A program made the translations under genes and the position numbers. Under the pieces are notes generated by a model. That model searched no databases. It was not told where the DNA came from and worked only from the letters and a program-made list of their open reading frames with translations. A stretch of DNA of 64,000 nucleotides from Bryobacterales bacterium KBS 96. GTDB taxonomy: Bacteria; Acidobacteriota; Terriglobia; Bryobacterales; Bryobacteraceae. Of the stretch, positions 7,928 through 16,703 are shown one piece after another. Each line of letters begins with the position of its first letter. The stretch's first letter is position 1. Location of the stretch: positions 5,996,462 through 6,060,461 of the forward strand of contig KB906767.1 in NCBI GenBank assembly GCA_000381625.1. The letters are read 5' to 3'.

Positions 7928-8509
7928 TTAATTTTCCGGCGCCGCCTTCGCCGTGCCCGCAAGCCCCAACTCCGTCGCGCGCGCCTTCATCGCTGCAATG
8001 CAAAACGCAATGTGCTCGTCGAGATCTACGCCCAGCTCCTTCGCACCGTTGTAAATATCTTCACGGTTTACAGCGCGAGCGAATGCCTTATCCTTCAACT
8101 TCTTTTTTGCCGACGCCACATCCACTTCGAAGATGCTGCGCCCCGGCTTCACATACGAACAGGCCGTCAGAAAGCCGGCAAGCTCATCGCACGCGAACAG
8201 GCTTTTCTCCAGTAAAGATTCGCGCGGCACGCCGCTATAGTTTGCGTGTGAAAGAATCGCCCGGCGGATCTCGTCGCTGACGCCGCGTTCCTTCAGGAGT
8301 GCCTCGCCCTTCATGGGATGATCGGGCGCCGCCGGATGGATCTCCCAGTCGAAGTCGTGCAGCAGGGCGGTTACTCCCCAGATTTCTGCGTTCTCGCCGT
8401 ATTTCCCGGCGTAAGCCGTGACGCAGGCCTCCACTGCCAGCATGTGGCGGCGCAGGCTCTCCGATTGCACGAATTCACAGACGATCGACCACGCCTGATC
8501 TCTCGTCAT
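7928..8509 (-). CDS. HD-domain phosphohydrolase-like protein
   Basis: 193 residues from ATG 8509, with AGAAGAG directly upstream. The metal-binding HD pattern is visible: His22 (RRHMLAVE), the pair LLHDFDWE near residue 52, a helix with LSHANYSG, and a later acidic residue in ACDELAGF. This matches the small HDIG-type proteins that hydrolyse phosphoester or nucleotide substrates; the exact substrate is unknown. Its start lies 5 bases after the cyclophilin stop, so the two genes are likely one operon, with the cyclophilin first. Confidence 0.85.
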   Translation of the reverse strand: MTRDQAWSIVCEFVQSESLRRHMLAVEACVTAYAGKYGENAEIWGVTALLHDFDWEIHPAAPDHPMKGEALLKERGVSDEIRRAILSHANYSGVPRESLLEKSLFACDELAGFLTACSYVKPGRSIFEVDVASAKKKLKDKAFARAVNREDIYNGAKELGVDLDEHIAFCIAAMKARATELGLAGTAKAAPEN

Positions 8510-8514
8510 CTCTT

Positions 8515-8997
8515 CTAGGCCTCTTCGATCTTGACGGACTTCAGTTCATCGCCCTGCTTAACTGCGTTTACCACGTTCTGTCCGGAACGAACCTGGCCGA
8601 AAACCGTATGCTTGCCGTCCAGCCAGTCGGTTGCGATATGCGTGATGAAGAACTGGCTTCCGTTCGTGTTAGGGCCGGCATTTGCCATGGACAACGACCC
8701 TACCTGGTGCTTGTGCGGATTCGCTTTCAGTTCATCTTCAAATTTATAGCCGGGGCCGCCGCGGCCCGTCGCCGTCGGATCGCCGCCCTGGATCATGAAA
8801 TTCGCGATCACGCGGTGGAACTTAGTGTCGTCGTAAAAGCCCTCACGGGCAAGGAATACGAAGTTGTTCACCGTATTCGGCGCTTCTTTGGCAAATAGAT
8901 CGCAGACAATCTCTCCTTGCGAAGTATCGAATGTCGCTTTGTAGGACTTATTCGGATCGATGGTCATCGACGGCGGAGTCGAATACTGTTTAGCCAT
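8515..8997 (-). CDS. Peptidyl-prolyl cis-trans isomerase (cyclophilin type)
   Basis: 160 residues from ATG 8997, with GGGG 6 bases upstream. The longer frame to 9219 would run into the end of the GMC gene and lacks family likeness. It catalyses proline isomerisation during folding. Cyclophilin core motifs are present: FHRVIANFMIQGGDPTATGRGGPGY (active-site Arg, Phe, Met, Gln), the SLSMANAGPNTNGSQFFIT region and VFGQV. No signal peptide is seen, so it is cytoplasmic. The extra 20-residue N-terminus (STPPSMTIDPNKSY) is common in acidobacterial and actinobacterial forms. Confidence 0.93.
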   Translation of the reverse strand: MAKQYSTPPSMTIDPNKSYKATFDTSQGEIVCDLFAKEAPNTVNNFVFLAREGFYDDTKFHRVIANFMIQGGDPTATGRGGPGYKFEDELKANPHKHQVGSLSMANAGPNTNGSQFFITHIATDWLDGKHTVFGQVRSGQNVVNAVKQGDELKSVKIEEA

Positions 8998-9023
8998 GTC
9001 CCCAGTGTAGCGACCGGCCCCGT

Positions 9024-10670
9024 TCAGACATTGCCACGCTTCATCTCCCCCGCCAAATAATCCGTTGCGCGCCAGGAAAGCGCGAGAATCGTCAGTGTGG
9101 GGTTCTTCTCGCTCGCCGTAGTAAAGGCGGAACCGTCGACCACAAAGATGTTCTTCACATCGTGCATCTGGCAGAACTTGTTCAATGCCGACTGACGCGG
9201 ATCGTCGCCCATCCGGCACGTGCCGTGTTCATGGATTGCCGATCCCGGTGCGTCCAGCCATCCGCGGCTGTACGGCAAGGTTTCGGCTTTGGCGGAATGC
9301 AGAATCTCCTCGCAGGTAGAGTACATTTCCTCGGCCATCTTCCGCTCGTTGTCGCCGATCTGGTATTCAATTCGAAACAGTGGAACGCCGAGTTCGTCGG
9401 TCTTGGTTTCATCGATGACGATCCGGTTCTCCGCGCGCCCCAATGTCTCTCCGTACGGGTGCAACGCGATCATCGCCGGATAGCGCCGCCGGATTTCCCT
9501 CTTCAAATCGGCGCCGAATCCGGGCAACGTGCTTGCCCAGGGAACGCTATCCTGCGCGCCGCAGCCCCAGAACTGCATCCCATAACCGCGGATGTAATCG
9601 CGCCGCCGGCCGTCGCGATGATTGAACCGCGGCATATAAATGTGCTCGCCGCCGATGCCGCTGTCATCGTAGACCGGGCCGTCCATCAGTTCGGGAGCGA
9701 AGCCGTACATGTGAAACCGGATCTGCTCGCAGAGATAGCGTCCGATGACATCCGACGAATTGCCGATTCCATTCGGGTGTCTATCTGACTTCGAGTTCAG
9801 CAGAATGCGTGTCGAGTCGACGCAGGACGCGGCGACCACTATGATGCGCGCTTTCATGCGATGCTCTTCCTTCGTCCTGCGATCGAAATACTGCACACCG
9901 TTCGCCCGGCCTTCATCGTCCACCAGGATGCGCGCGACAACTGCGTTGTCAATCACCTGTAAGCGGCCCGTCTGTAGAGCCGGCTCGATGAGAAAATCCG
10001 ATGAATTGAAGAACGCGCCGACATCGCATCCGCGGCCGCACGCGCCACAGTAATGGCATTGCGGATGCCCGTTGTGCGGTTTTGTAAGCACGGCGCGCCG
10101 GCCCGCCACAATCGAAATGCCGGATTGTTTCGCGGCCTTTTGCAGCAACCGCTCGCCGCAGCGAGGCGGCGGGGCGGGCAGCATATATTTGCTGCCGGGC
10201 AGGGAATCCTGATCGTCCGTGCCGCCACAGACTCCGATGAACTGATCGACCTTGTCGTAGTACGGACCGATATCGGCATAGCGGATGGGCCACGGAATGC
10301 CCCAGCCGTCGCGCAAAGGTCCTTCGAAATCGACATCGGAATAGCGCAGAGCCACGCGCCCCCACACATTGGTTTTTCCGCCGCGTCCCCAAACCCGGTA
10401 CAACTCAAAAGGGCGGCCTTCCGGCGTCTCGTATGGCTGCTCCTTGTCGCTCAGAAAGAATTCCTGCGGATGCAGGCCCTTATCGAGCCGGTCGGTCCAT
10501 TGCCAGGGCTTCACATGCGACCAGAACTTGCCGCGGTCGAACTTCTCGCCCGCATCCAGCACCAGAACGTTAACGCCCTGCCGCGTGAGATTCCAGGCCG
10601 CCATTCCGCCGGCTGCTCCGCTGCCTATCACCACAGCTTCGTAATTAGGATTCGATTTCTTGATCTGCAT
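9024..10670 (-). CDS. GMC-family FAD-dependent oxidoreductase
   Basis: 548 residues from ATG 10670. An ATG at 10712 would overlap the upstream gene by 31 bases and adds a basic stretch with no family counterpart. The ADP-binding fold starts at once ([17 protein letters not shown]). A Cys-rich segment [17 protein letters not shown] and the C-terminal [12 protein letters not shown] with its catalytic His mark the choline dehydrogenase/gluconate-2-dehydrogenase large-subunit type that oxidises sugars or polyols. Its partner, the Tat-targeted subunit 3 just upstream, probably carries this protein across the membrane. Substrate unknown. The intervening space is 11 bases. Confidence 0.9.
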   Translation of the reverse strand: MQIKKSNPNYEAVVIGSGAAGGMAAWNLTRQGVNVLVLDAGEKFDRGKFWSHVKPWQWTDRLDKGLHPQEFFLSDKEQPYETPEGRPFELYRVWGRGGKTNVWGRVALRYSDVDFEGPLRDGWGIPWPIRYADIGPYYDKVDQFIGVCGGTDDQDSLPGSKYMLPAPPPRCGERLLQKAAKQSGISIVAGRRAVLTKPHNGHPQCHYCGACGRGCDVGAFFNSSDFLIEPALQTGRLQVIDNAVVARILVDDEGRANGVQYFDRRTKEEHRMKARIIVVAASCVDSTRILLNSKSDRHPNGIGNSSDVIGRYLCEQIRFHMYGFAPELMDGPVYDDSGIGGEHIYMPRFNHRDGRRRDYIRGYGMQFWGCGAQDSVPWASTLPGFGADLKREIRRRYPAMIALHPYGETLGRAENRIVIDETKTDELGVPLFRIEYQIGDNERKMAEEMYSTCEEILHSAKAETLPYSRGWLDAPGSAIHEHGTCRMGDDPRQSALNKFCQMHDVKNIFVVDGSAFTTASEKNPTLTILALSWRATDYLAGEMKRGNV

Positions 10671-10681
10671 CGCCCGTCGTT

Positions 10682-11254
10682 TTATGCTGGCCAGTGTTCG
10701 GGATGTGTACATCCAGTGAATGAGGTCCGGTAGCTGTTTCCCTTATATCCGAGTTCGTGCGCCAGTCCTGCCTCCGACCGGTAATACCATTCGAGGGTGA
10801 GCTTCTTCAGCGATAAAAAGAATTTGCCCTGTTCCGTTCCCGTGGCTTCGGCGGCAGATTTAAGAATCCCCGCTTGCCGTTCCGGATCGAGAGACAGGAA
10901 ATCCTTCGCCTGCTGCTTTTGTGCTTCCGCATTGACGTATTTCAGCCCCGCCTCGAACTCGTTTTGCAACTGAGCATTGCCGCTGACCACCCGGTCGACG
11001 CGATAATCCACGCCTACCTCCGCTGCGCCGGGCGTATCCGTTCGTGGAATGATCATGTCGACGAGCCGCGTAATTGTTTCGAAATTGCGGCCATGAAAGT
11101 AAACTGGCGGCGGCTGTTCACGCTGCCCCGGTTTTTCGGAAGGCATAGCTTCCATGTCGTGCGTTGCGCCTTTTGCGGCAGGCATTGCCGACACGACAGC
11201 CGCCGAAGCCGAACCGGCCGCGATCGTGACAAGAGCTTTGCGTCTCGTGGTCAT
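10682..11254 (-). CDS. Gluconate 2-dehydrogenase subunit 3-like protein with Tat signal
   Basis: 190 residues from ATG 11254, chosen because it opens a twin-arginine signal ([20 protein letters not shown]). The body carries the family features [22 protein letters not shown], a helical middle, and a C-terminal [10 protein letters not shown]. Subunit 3 proteins escort or anchor the GMC flavoprotein subunit encoded directly downstream. Together they form a periplasmic sugar or alcohol dehydrogenase that would pass electrons to a cytochrome (inference; no cytochrome gene is adjacent). No strong ribosome site is visible. Confidence 0.85.
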   Translation of the reverse strand: MTTRRKALVTIAAGSASAAVVSAMPAAKGATHDMEAMPSEKPGQREQPPPVYFHGRNFETITRLVDMIIPRTDTPGAAEVGVDYRVDRVVSGNAQLQNEFEAGLKYVNAEAQKQQAKDFLSLDPERQAGILKSAAEATGTEQGKFFLSLKKLTLEWYYRSEAGLAHELGYKGNSYRTSFTGCTHPEHWPA

Positions 11255-11321
11255 TGTGCTGAATATTGTTAGGTTACTTGTACCATGCCGCTTACTTAAG
11301 AAAGCGCCGAAACGGAGCCGC

Positions 11322-11417
11322 CGCACGTCAGTGCGCGGGTTGCCCGGTTGTCCCAACCCGCTCCCTTACGCGACGCCGCCCCGTAACTGGGATTTCATGA
11401 CGCACGCTTCAGCGTGC
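11322..11417. repeat. Cluster of three palindromes, including dispersed hairpin copy 2
   Basis: Three perfect inverted repeats lie in 96 bases between the dehydrogenase pair and the next gene: CGCAC-GTCA-GTGCG (11322-11335), GCGGGTTG-N11-CAACCCGC (11335-11361) and GCACGC-TTCA-GCGTGC (11402-11417). The last one is flanked by ATGAC and TGCGG and resembles the GTGGCGCA family. All are outside genes. Confidence 0.65.
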
Positions 11418-11454
11418 TGCGGTGGACTTAGTTCGCCGGGGATCGGCAGCCTGG

Positions 11455-12540
11455 TCAATGCCGGTAAAACGCTAGCAACGAATCGCCAGTTCGAGGCGTT
11501 GTCCCGCTCGCAAAGGTAATAGTGTTCGCGCTCAACGTGTAGTCGATGTCCGGCCGCTGCAAGGCTCCGTTCTTAAAAAGTTGCAAACTTGCGGCTGGGT
11601 TTGGAGCCGTCATCACACTGAAAACCGCATTGACGCCGTCGATGGTTCCCGCGGGTGTCTCCGCGTCGGCAAACTGGGCGACGGAGCCGCTGCCCTGTGC
11701 GCGATAAAACGCCGTCAGGATATCGCCGGTCTGTGGAGTTGCCGCCGGCACGAACGTAACGGTGTTCGCGGCCAGGCTGTAATCGACGCCTTGGCGCTGC
11801 ATCATTCCGTTCCGGTAAAGCGAAAGGCTCGAGCTCGGGCTGGGGGTTTGGCTTAACGTGAAGACTGCATTCAAACCATTGATGCTTCCGCTCGGCAGGT
11901 CCGCATCGACAAACAACGGGTAAGGAGTTGTGCTGCCGCACGCGCCGCTGCTGCCGTCGACATGTACGCAATCGCCGCCATTGCCGCTCACCGAAGCGAT
12001 GCCCCCGAAGTCGTCGATCATGGCCGCGTGCGCTGGTGTATAGGTCGATCCCTTCACGGGCCTGGCCGCCAGATCGGCGCTCAGATTGATGACATTGCTC
12101 TCGCTCAACGGCAGCGTAATCGACCCTGACCCGCCGCCGGTTTCGCCGCCTGTGTTTGGCGGATTCGAGACTCGAATTTCGCTCAACGTTAGAGGCGTCC
12201 AGCTCGGAGGCACTTGCCAGTATTCCGTCCATTGCTTCGTTCCGTCGTTCGATTCATACTGGGCCGTGTATATGGCGCCAGCGGACGCATTCGTCGTTGG
12301 CACAAGGACCAGGGAGATGTAGCCGTTCGTGATGTTCAGCGCTGTGCTATGCGGAGCAATGGTGGCGCCCGCCGCCGAGGTGAAACCCTGCCACGAGATG
12401 ATCACCTGCCCGTTGAAACTGGAACCGTCGGCGTTGTGGACGGTGTCCCGGATACTCGAAAACGTCTGTGCCGCCAAGGGCACGCCAGCCAGTGCGGAGT
12501 ACGTCAAAAAATATGTGAACAAATGGCGGAGTCTTTGCAT
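11455..12540 (-). CDS. Exported protein with two C-terminal tail-fibre-like beta repeats
   Basis: 361 residues from ATG 12540. A signal peptide (LTYSALAGVPLAAQ) is followed by a domain with TYTAQYESNDGTKQWTEYW, a Gly/Ser-rich linker at about 130-140, and a segment like phage neck or receptor-binding proteins (LSADLAARPVKGSTYTPAHAAMIDDFG). The C-terminus holds two tandem repeats of about 71 residues (roughly 214-284 and 290-360). Each runs from FVDAD/FADAE through GSINGLNAVFTL or GTIDGVNAVFSV and an LYRNG/LFKNG motif to an ending TAFYR/LAFYR. These look like carbohydrate-binding or structural repeats of phage tail proteins reused by the cell. Function unknown. Confidence 0.65.
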   Translation of the reverse strand: MQRLRHLFTYFLTYSALAGVPLAAQTFSSIRDTVHNADGSSFNGQVIISWQGFTSAAGATIAPHSTALNITNGYISLVLVPTTNASAGAIYTAQYESNDGTKQWTEYWQVPPSWTPLTLSEIRVSNPPNTGGETGGGSGSITLPLSESNVINLSADLAARPVKGSTYTPAHAAMIDDFGGIASVSGNGGDCVHVDGSSGACGSTTPYPLFVDADLPSGSINGLNAVFTLSQTPSPSSSLSLYRNGMMQRQGVDYSLAANTVTFVPAATPQTGDILTAFYRAQGSGSVAQFADAETPAGTIDGVNAVFSVMTAPNPAASLQLFKNGALQRPDIDYTLSANTITFASGTTPRTGDSLLAFYRH

Positions 12541-12708
12541 GTAGTCTCGCTTCGTTTATCGCCTCAATCGCAGGCGATTCGAGTGTAGAGGCGCGCTGGC
12601 GCTATTGTTCGCGGCGGCCATGGGGCGAAGTGGGCTAAGTGGCGGGAATCCAAAGGATTAGCGAAATTCAAAAATCGCGAAAACCCCGTGACCGCCTTCC
12701 GCGGCCTC

Positions 12709-12758
12709 TTGACAATATAAGGGATTCGCGTATATATGGAAGTATCGATATATGGAAG
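12709..12758 (+). promoter_or_regulatory. Strong sigma-70 promoter and candidate PadR operator
   Basis: TTGACA at 12709-12714, then a 16-base spacer and TATATA at 12731-12736. The expected start of transcription is about 12743, so only 8-10 bases precede the padR ATG at 12752. The 10-mer TATATGGAAG occurs twice (12733-12742 and 12749-12758), and the self-complementary ATATAT cores are 10 bases apart. The second repeat contains the start codon. This fits PadR self-repression. Confidence 0.65.
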
Positions 12759-13096
12759 CCGAATCCCCTGATCGCGAATGGAAGAAAGGCAGCGCGGAAC
12801 TGCTGATCCTTTCGCTTCTTGAGCAGCAGCCGCGCCATGGCTACGATATCTGCAAGCTGATTACGGCTCGCTCGGGCGGCGCGCTGACATTTCATGTCAC
12901 AACGCTCTACCCGCTGCTGTCGCGATTGGAAGCTCGCGGTCTTGTGCAAGGCCGCTGGGTGGAAAAGGCGGATCAGCGCCGCCGCCGTTATTACAGCCTC
13001 ACCCCAAGCGGCCGCAAGGTGCTGGCGAGCCAGCGTAAGAGTTGGCAGGACTTTGTGTTGGCGATTGGCCGGGTGATGGGTACGGAAAATGCCTGA
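12752..13096 (+). CDS. PadR-family transcriptional regulator (locus 1)
   Basis: 114 residues. It is a winged-helix DNA-binding protein with the PadR pattern ELLILSLLEQQPRHGYDI, VTTLYPLLSRLEARGLV (recognition helix and wing entry) and RRRRYYSLTPSGRKVL. The short C-terminal helix is for dimerisation. The gene overlaps the following ADOP permease by 8 bases, the usual acidobacterial pairing, and so probably represses that transporter operon in response to an unknown ligand. No Shine-Dalgarno is present before the ATG, and the mRNA leader is predicted to be only about 9 bases. Confidence 0.93.
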   Translation: MEAESPDREWKKGSAELLILSLLEQQPRHGYDICKLITARSGGALTFHVTTLYPLLSRLEARGLVQGRWVEKADQRRRRYYSLTPSGRKVLASQRKSWQDFVLAIGRVMGTENA

Positions 13097-15833
13097 CTGG
13101 AAAAATGAGATTCGCAAACGGCTCGAAGCGCTCGGGATTGAACCGGCGCGCGAGATCGGGATGATTGAGGAACTCTCGCAACATCTTGAACAGCACTACG
13201 AGGATTTGTTGTCCGGCGGCGCTGACGAGAAGGCGGCCACGGAAGCCGTTCTTGGCGAGCTTGCAAACAGCGATCTGCTCGCTTCCGGACTTACATCCAC
13301 GGGCCTTGCGCCCAAACAAGATCCGGAGCCGCAAGCGGCCTTACCATCCGGAAATCCCGTGCGGGACTTTATGCGCGACTTACGCCACGGATTGCGCACG
13401 CTGCGGAAAACACCCGGATTTTCGGTGTTTGCTGTCTTGACGCTGGCGCTCGGTATTGGAGCCAGCACTACCGTGTTCACCATTGTTAACACGCTGCTTC
13501 TCCATCCACTGCCGGTCGAAGATCCCGGTGGTTTGGTCGCGATCTACACAATTTCCAGCGCTAAGAATGCCGGGAAATCCGGAGGGCTTCTCCCTAGCTC
13601 CTATCTCAATCTGAAAGATTACCGGTCACGGAACCAGGTTTTTAGCGAGCTCTCGGGCTACACTCCGCCGCTCGTAATGACCTTGAAGCGTAGCGCCGGG
13701 CCGCAGCGCATTTTCGGTCAGCTTGTAACGCAGAATTACTTTGAAACGCTCGGACTGCGCGCAGCCAAAGGGCGATTCTTCTTTCCGTCCGAAAACAGTA
13801 CGCCGGGGTCCGCGCCGGTGGCGGTTTTGAGCTTCGCCTCCTGGCAGGGGAAATTTGGAGGTGCGCCGGATATTGTCGGCCGTGCTCTCGAAATCAACGG
13901 CGCCTCGTTTACGGTGATTGGAATCGCACCGAAAGGTTTTATCGGCGTAAGTGATGTATTCGGGCCGGACGTTTGGCTGCCATCGACCATGGCCGCGCAG
14001 GTTCTCCCGGCTGAGCTTCACAATGCCTTGAGTGATCGGGGGAAACCTTTGTTTCATGCCGTGGCGAGGCTCAAGCCGGGCGTAAGTGGCTCGACTGCGC
14101 AGGCCAACTTGCGGACAATTGCCGCCACATTGCAACAGGCATATCCGCGGGACAATGAAAGCCGCACGGTGTCCGTCCAACCCATTACAAGCGAGCTGTT
14201 TTCTAGTACGGGCGGAGAGAATGGCATCGCGTTTGGAAGCGCCGGTTTGCTCGCGATTGTCGGGTTCGTTCTGCTTATTGCCTGCTCAAACGTCGCCAAT
14301 CTGTTGCTGGCGCGCATCACTGCCCGAAAACAAGAGATTTCCGTGCGACTGGCGATCGGCGCAAGCCGTGGCCGCGTGGTTCGGCAACTTCTTGCCGAAA
14401 GCGTTCTGCTTGGGCTCTTAGGCGGCGTGGCGGGCTTCGCGATCGGTTACGAAGGCTGCCAACTTTTATGGTCGCTGCGGCCGCCCGACGTGGTTGATAA
14501 CCTTGTCGCTCCCAGACTCGACATGACCGTGTTTATTTTTGCTTTTCTCGTTTCCATTGCGACGGCGTTCGTCTTTGGCGTGATTCCTGCCATTCGCGCT
14601 TCGAAAACCGACGTGATCGAAGGCCTTCGGGAGGAGACGCGTATTGCCGGCCTGGGAACGAAAAGCGTTATGTTTGGAAACGCATTGCTTGTTGGGCAAG
14701 TAGCTCTCTCGCTCGTCGCATTGGTCGTTGCCGCTCTGTTCCTGCGAAGCATCCAGCGCGCCTACCAGATCGACCCGGGCTTCGACACCAGGCATCTTGC
14801 CGTTTTCATGATGAATCCCGAGCAGGCAGGCTATAACGAAAGCCGGACGAAGGCGTTTTATCGCGACGTTGAGGAACGTGTTTCAACGCTCCCCGGCATC
14901 GCTCAGGCGAGTTGGGCCTCCAACATGCCCTTCTGGTCGAATCCTTCGCGCGGATTCGCAATTGAAGGACGCGAGCAACAAAGGAAATCCCAGGCCTTAA
15001 TGAGCGTGGTGAATACAGTCGATCTCGGCTACTTCAAGGTAATGAACGTTCCCGTTCTGAAGGGAAGAGATTTTGCCGATACCGACCGGCAGGAATCGCG
15101 GCCGGTTGCCATCGTCAACGACTATCTGGCGCGGAAATATTGGCCCGGTGGCGGCGCTCTGGGAAGTCGGATTCGATTGTCGGGCGACGCGCAGCCGCGA
15201 TTGGTAATCGGCGTTGTAAAAACGACGAACTATACAACGCTCGGTGAAGCGCCCCAAGCCTGCGTTTACCTTCCACTGCGCCAGAATTTCGCGAGCGGAA
15301 TGACCCTCTACGTTCGTAGCGCGGCCGATCCCACTTCCATCCTGAACGAGGTGCAGCGTGAAGTACGGAGTGTAGGTCCGCAGCTTGAGATCAGTGATAT
15401 CAGAACAGGTGACAAGATCATCAACCAAGTGCTCTTCATTCAGAAAATCGGCGTCGGACTTTTGGGCGTATTCGGGCTGCTTGCTTTGGCGCTCGCAAGC
15501 GTTGGATTGTACGGCATTATGGCTTACTCCGTCCATCGCCGGCAAAGAGAGATTGGAGTGCGAATGGCAATGGGCGCCGAACAAGGAGCGGTTCTGAGCC
15601 TGATTCTTCGCCGGGGAATGAAATTAGTCGGAACCGGAATCGCCATTGGGCTGGTTGCTTCACTCCTCATTGCCCGCGTGCTTGCGAGGATGCTGTACGG
15701 CCTCAGTCCGGCCGACCCCATCAGCTTGGCTGGCGCTTCCGTTGTTTTGATTCTCGTCGCTTTCGTGGCCTGTTATATTCCCGCGCGCATGGCAAGCCGT
15801 CTGGATCCCATGGCCGCGCTACGCGAAGGGTGA
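13089..15833 (+). CDS. ADOP-type (MacB/FtsX-like) ABC transporter permease (locus 1)
   Basis: 914 residues. An N-terminal helical segment (residues 1-65, EEL...HLEQHYEDLL) typical of PadR-linked ADOP proteins is followed by the first TM helix (FSVFAVLTLALGIGASTTVF), a MacB periplasmic core domain, and an FtsX block near 385-510 (LIACSNVANLLLARI, RKQEISVRLAIGASRGRVVRQL). Then come a second periplasmic domain and a second FtsX block (REIGVRMAMGAEQGAV) ending with CYIPARMASRLDPMAALREG. No ATPase gene is adjacent, hence 'orphan' permease. Known MacB-type relatives drive export or mechanotransmission of peptides, antibiotics or lipoproteins; the substrate here is unknown. Confidence 0.92.
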   Translation: MPDWKNEIRKRLEALGIEPAREIGMIEELSQHLEQHYEDLLSGGADEKAATEAVLGELANSDLLASGLTSTGLAPKQDPEPQAALPSGNPVRDFMRDLRHGLRTLRKTPGFSVFAVLTLALGIGASTTVFTIVNTLLLHPLPVEDPGGLVAIYTISSAKNAGKSGGLLPSSYLNLKDYRSRNQVFSELSGYTPPLVMTLKRSAGPQRIFGQLVTQNYFETLGLRAAKGRFFFPSENSTPGSAPVAVLSFASWQGKFGGAPDIVGRALEINGASFTVIGIAPKGFIGVSDVFGPDVWLPSTMAAQVLPAELHNALSDRGKPLFHAVARLKPGVSGSTAQANLRTIAATLQQAYPRDNESRTVSVQPITSELFSSTGGENGIAFGSAGLLAIVGFVLLIACSNVANLLLARITARKQEISVRLAIGASRGRVVRQLLAESVLLGLLGGVAGFAIGYEGCQLLWSLRPPDVVDNLVAPRLDMTVFIFAFLVSIATAFVFGVIPAIRASKTDVIEGLREETRIAGLGTKSVMFGNALLVGQVALSLVALVVAALFLRSIQRAYQIDPGFDTRHLAVFMMNPEQAGYNESRTKAFYRDVEERVSTLPGIAQASWASNMPFWSNPSRGFAIEGREQQRKSQALMSVVNTVDLGYFKVMNVPVLKGRDFADTDRQESRPVAIVNDYLARKYWPGGGALGSRIRLSGDAQPRLVIGVVKTTNYTTLGEAPQACVYLPLRQNFASGMTLYVRSAADPTSILNEVQREVRSVGPQLEISDIRTGDKIINQVLFIQKIGVGLLGVFGLLALALASVGLYGIMAYSVHRRQREIGVRMAMGAEQGAVLSLILRRGMKLVGTGIAIGLVASLLIARVLARMLYGLSPADPISLAGASVVLILVAFVACYIPARMASRLDPMAALREG

Positions 15834-15905
15834 TGGTCGGTTGGTCCCGCTCAACGCAGCGATGGCTTCTCACAAGCGAGGCTGAGGTACGATCTACAGA
15901 TACCT

Positions 15906-16631
15906 ATGAAGCGATTTGCGGCTGTAAGCGTATTGGCGTGCCTGCCACTTGTATTTGGTTTTCTCGCTGCTAAAGATCTTCCGGTTCCGGAGTTCCACAG
16001 TTTATTTAACGGCAAGGACCTGACCGGCTGGGTGAACGTCAATACCGCCAAAGATACCTGGCGAGTCAAAGACGGCGTGCTGATCTGCTCCGGCCATCCT
16101 ATCGGCGTAATGCGCAGTGTGAAGCAATACGAGAACTTCGTCCTGCATATCGAGTGGATGCACATCGAGCCGGGTGGGAACTCCGGCGTATTTGCGTGGA
16201 GCAGCGCTCGTCCGGATGCGGCCAGCCGGCTGCCTGACGGCATCGAAATTCAGATGCTCGAATTGCAGTGGCCCGAGTTGCACAAACACAACGGAATCAC
16301 GCCGCCCATCGCGTATGTGCATGGCGAGTTGTTTGGCGTCGGCGGTGTGAAGACAACGCCGGATAATCCGCGAGGCGAGAGAAGCAAGTCCATCGAAAAT
16401 CGTTGCAAAGGGCGGGGACAGTGGAACACGTATGACGTTGTCGCGGTGGACGGCGTTATCAAACTCGCGGTCAACGGCAAATTCGTAAATGGAATCAGCC
16501 GCGCCACGCAGCGAAAGGGATATCTTTGCCTCGAATCCGAAGGAGCGGAGATCCACTTTCGCAACATCAAAGTCATGGAACTGCCGCCGGGTGTAACGAC
16601 CCCGGATCAGGTGGCCCCGCTTGTTGATTAG
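15906..16631 (+). CDS. Exported DUF1080 (3-keto-disaccharide hydrolase) domain protein
   Basis: 241 residues with a signal peptide ([13 protein letters not shown]). DUF1080 is a concanavalin-like jelly roll; some members hydrolyse 3-keto-disaccharides after sugar oxidation. Typical motifs are [50 protein letters not shown] and the closing [12 protein letters not shown]. It probably acts in the periplasm on glycans with the DUF4038 protein encoded 72 bases downstream. No 3-keto-forming oxidoreductase is next to it, though the GMC dehydrogenase at 9-11 kb is a conceivable partner (inference). Confidence 0.88.
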   Translation: MKRFAAVSVLACLPLVFGFLAAKDLPVPEFHSLFNGKDLTGWVNVNTAKDTWRVKDGVLICSGHPIGVMRSVKQYENFVLHIEWMHIEPGGNSGVFAWSSARPDAASRLPDGIEIQMLELQWPELHKHNGITPPIAYVHGELFGVGGVKTTPDNPRGERSKSIENRCKGRGQWNTYDVVAVDGVIKLAVNGKFVNGISRATQRKGYLCLESEGAEIHFRNIKVMELPPGVTTPDQVAPLVD

Positions 16632-16703
16632 CGACGGCCGCGACACGAAATTCATTCTGCTGTAGGGTTGAGGCATGCCTCGACACGCCATCGATCAAAT
16701 ACA

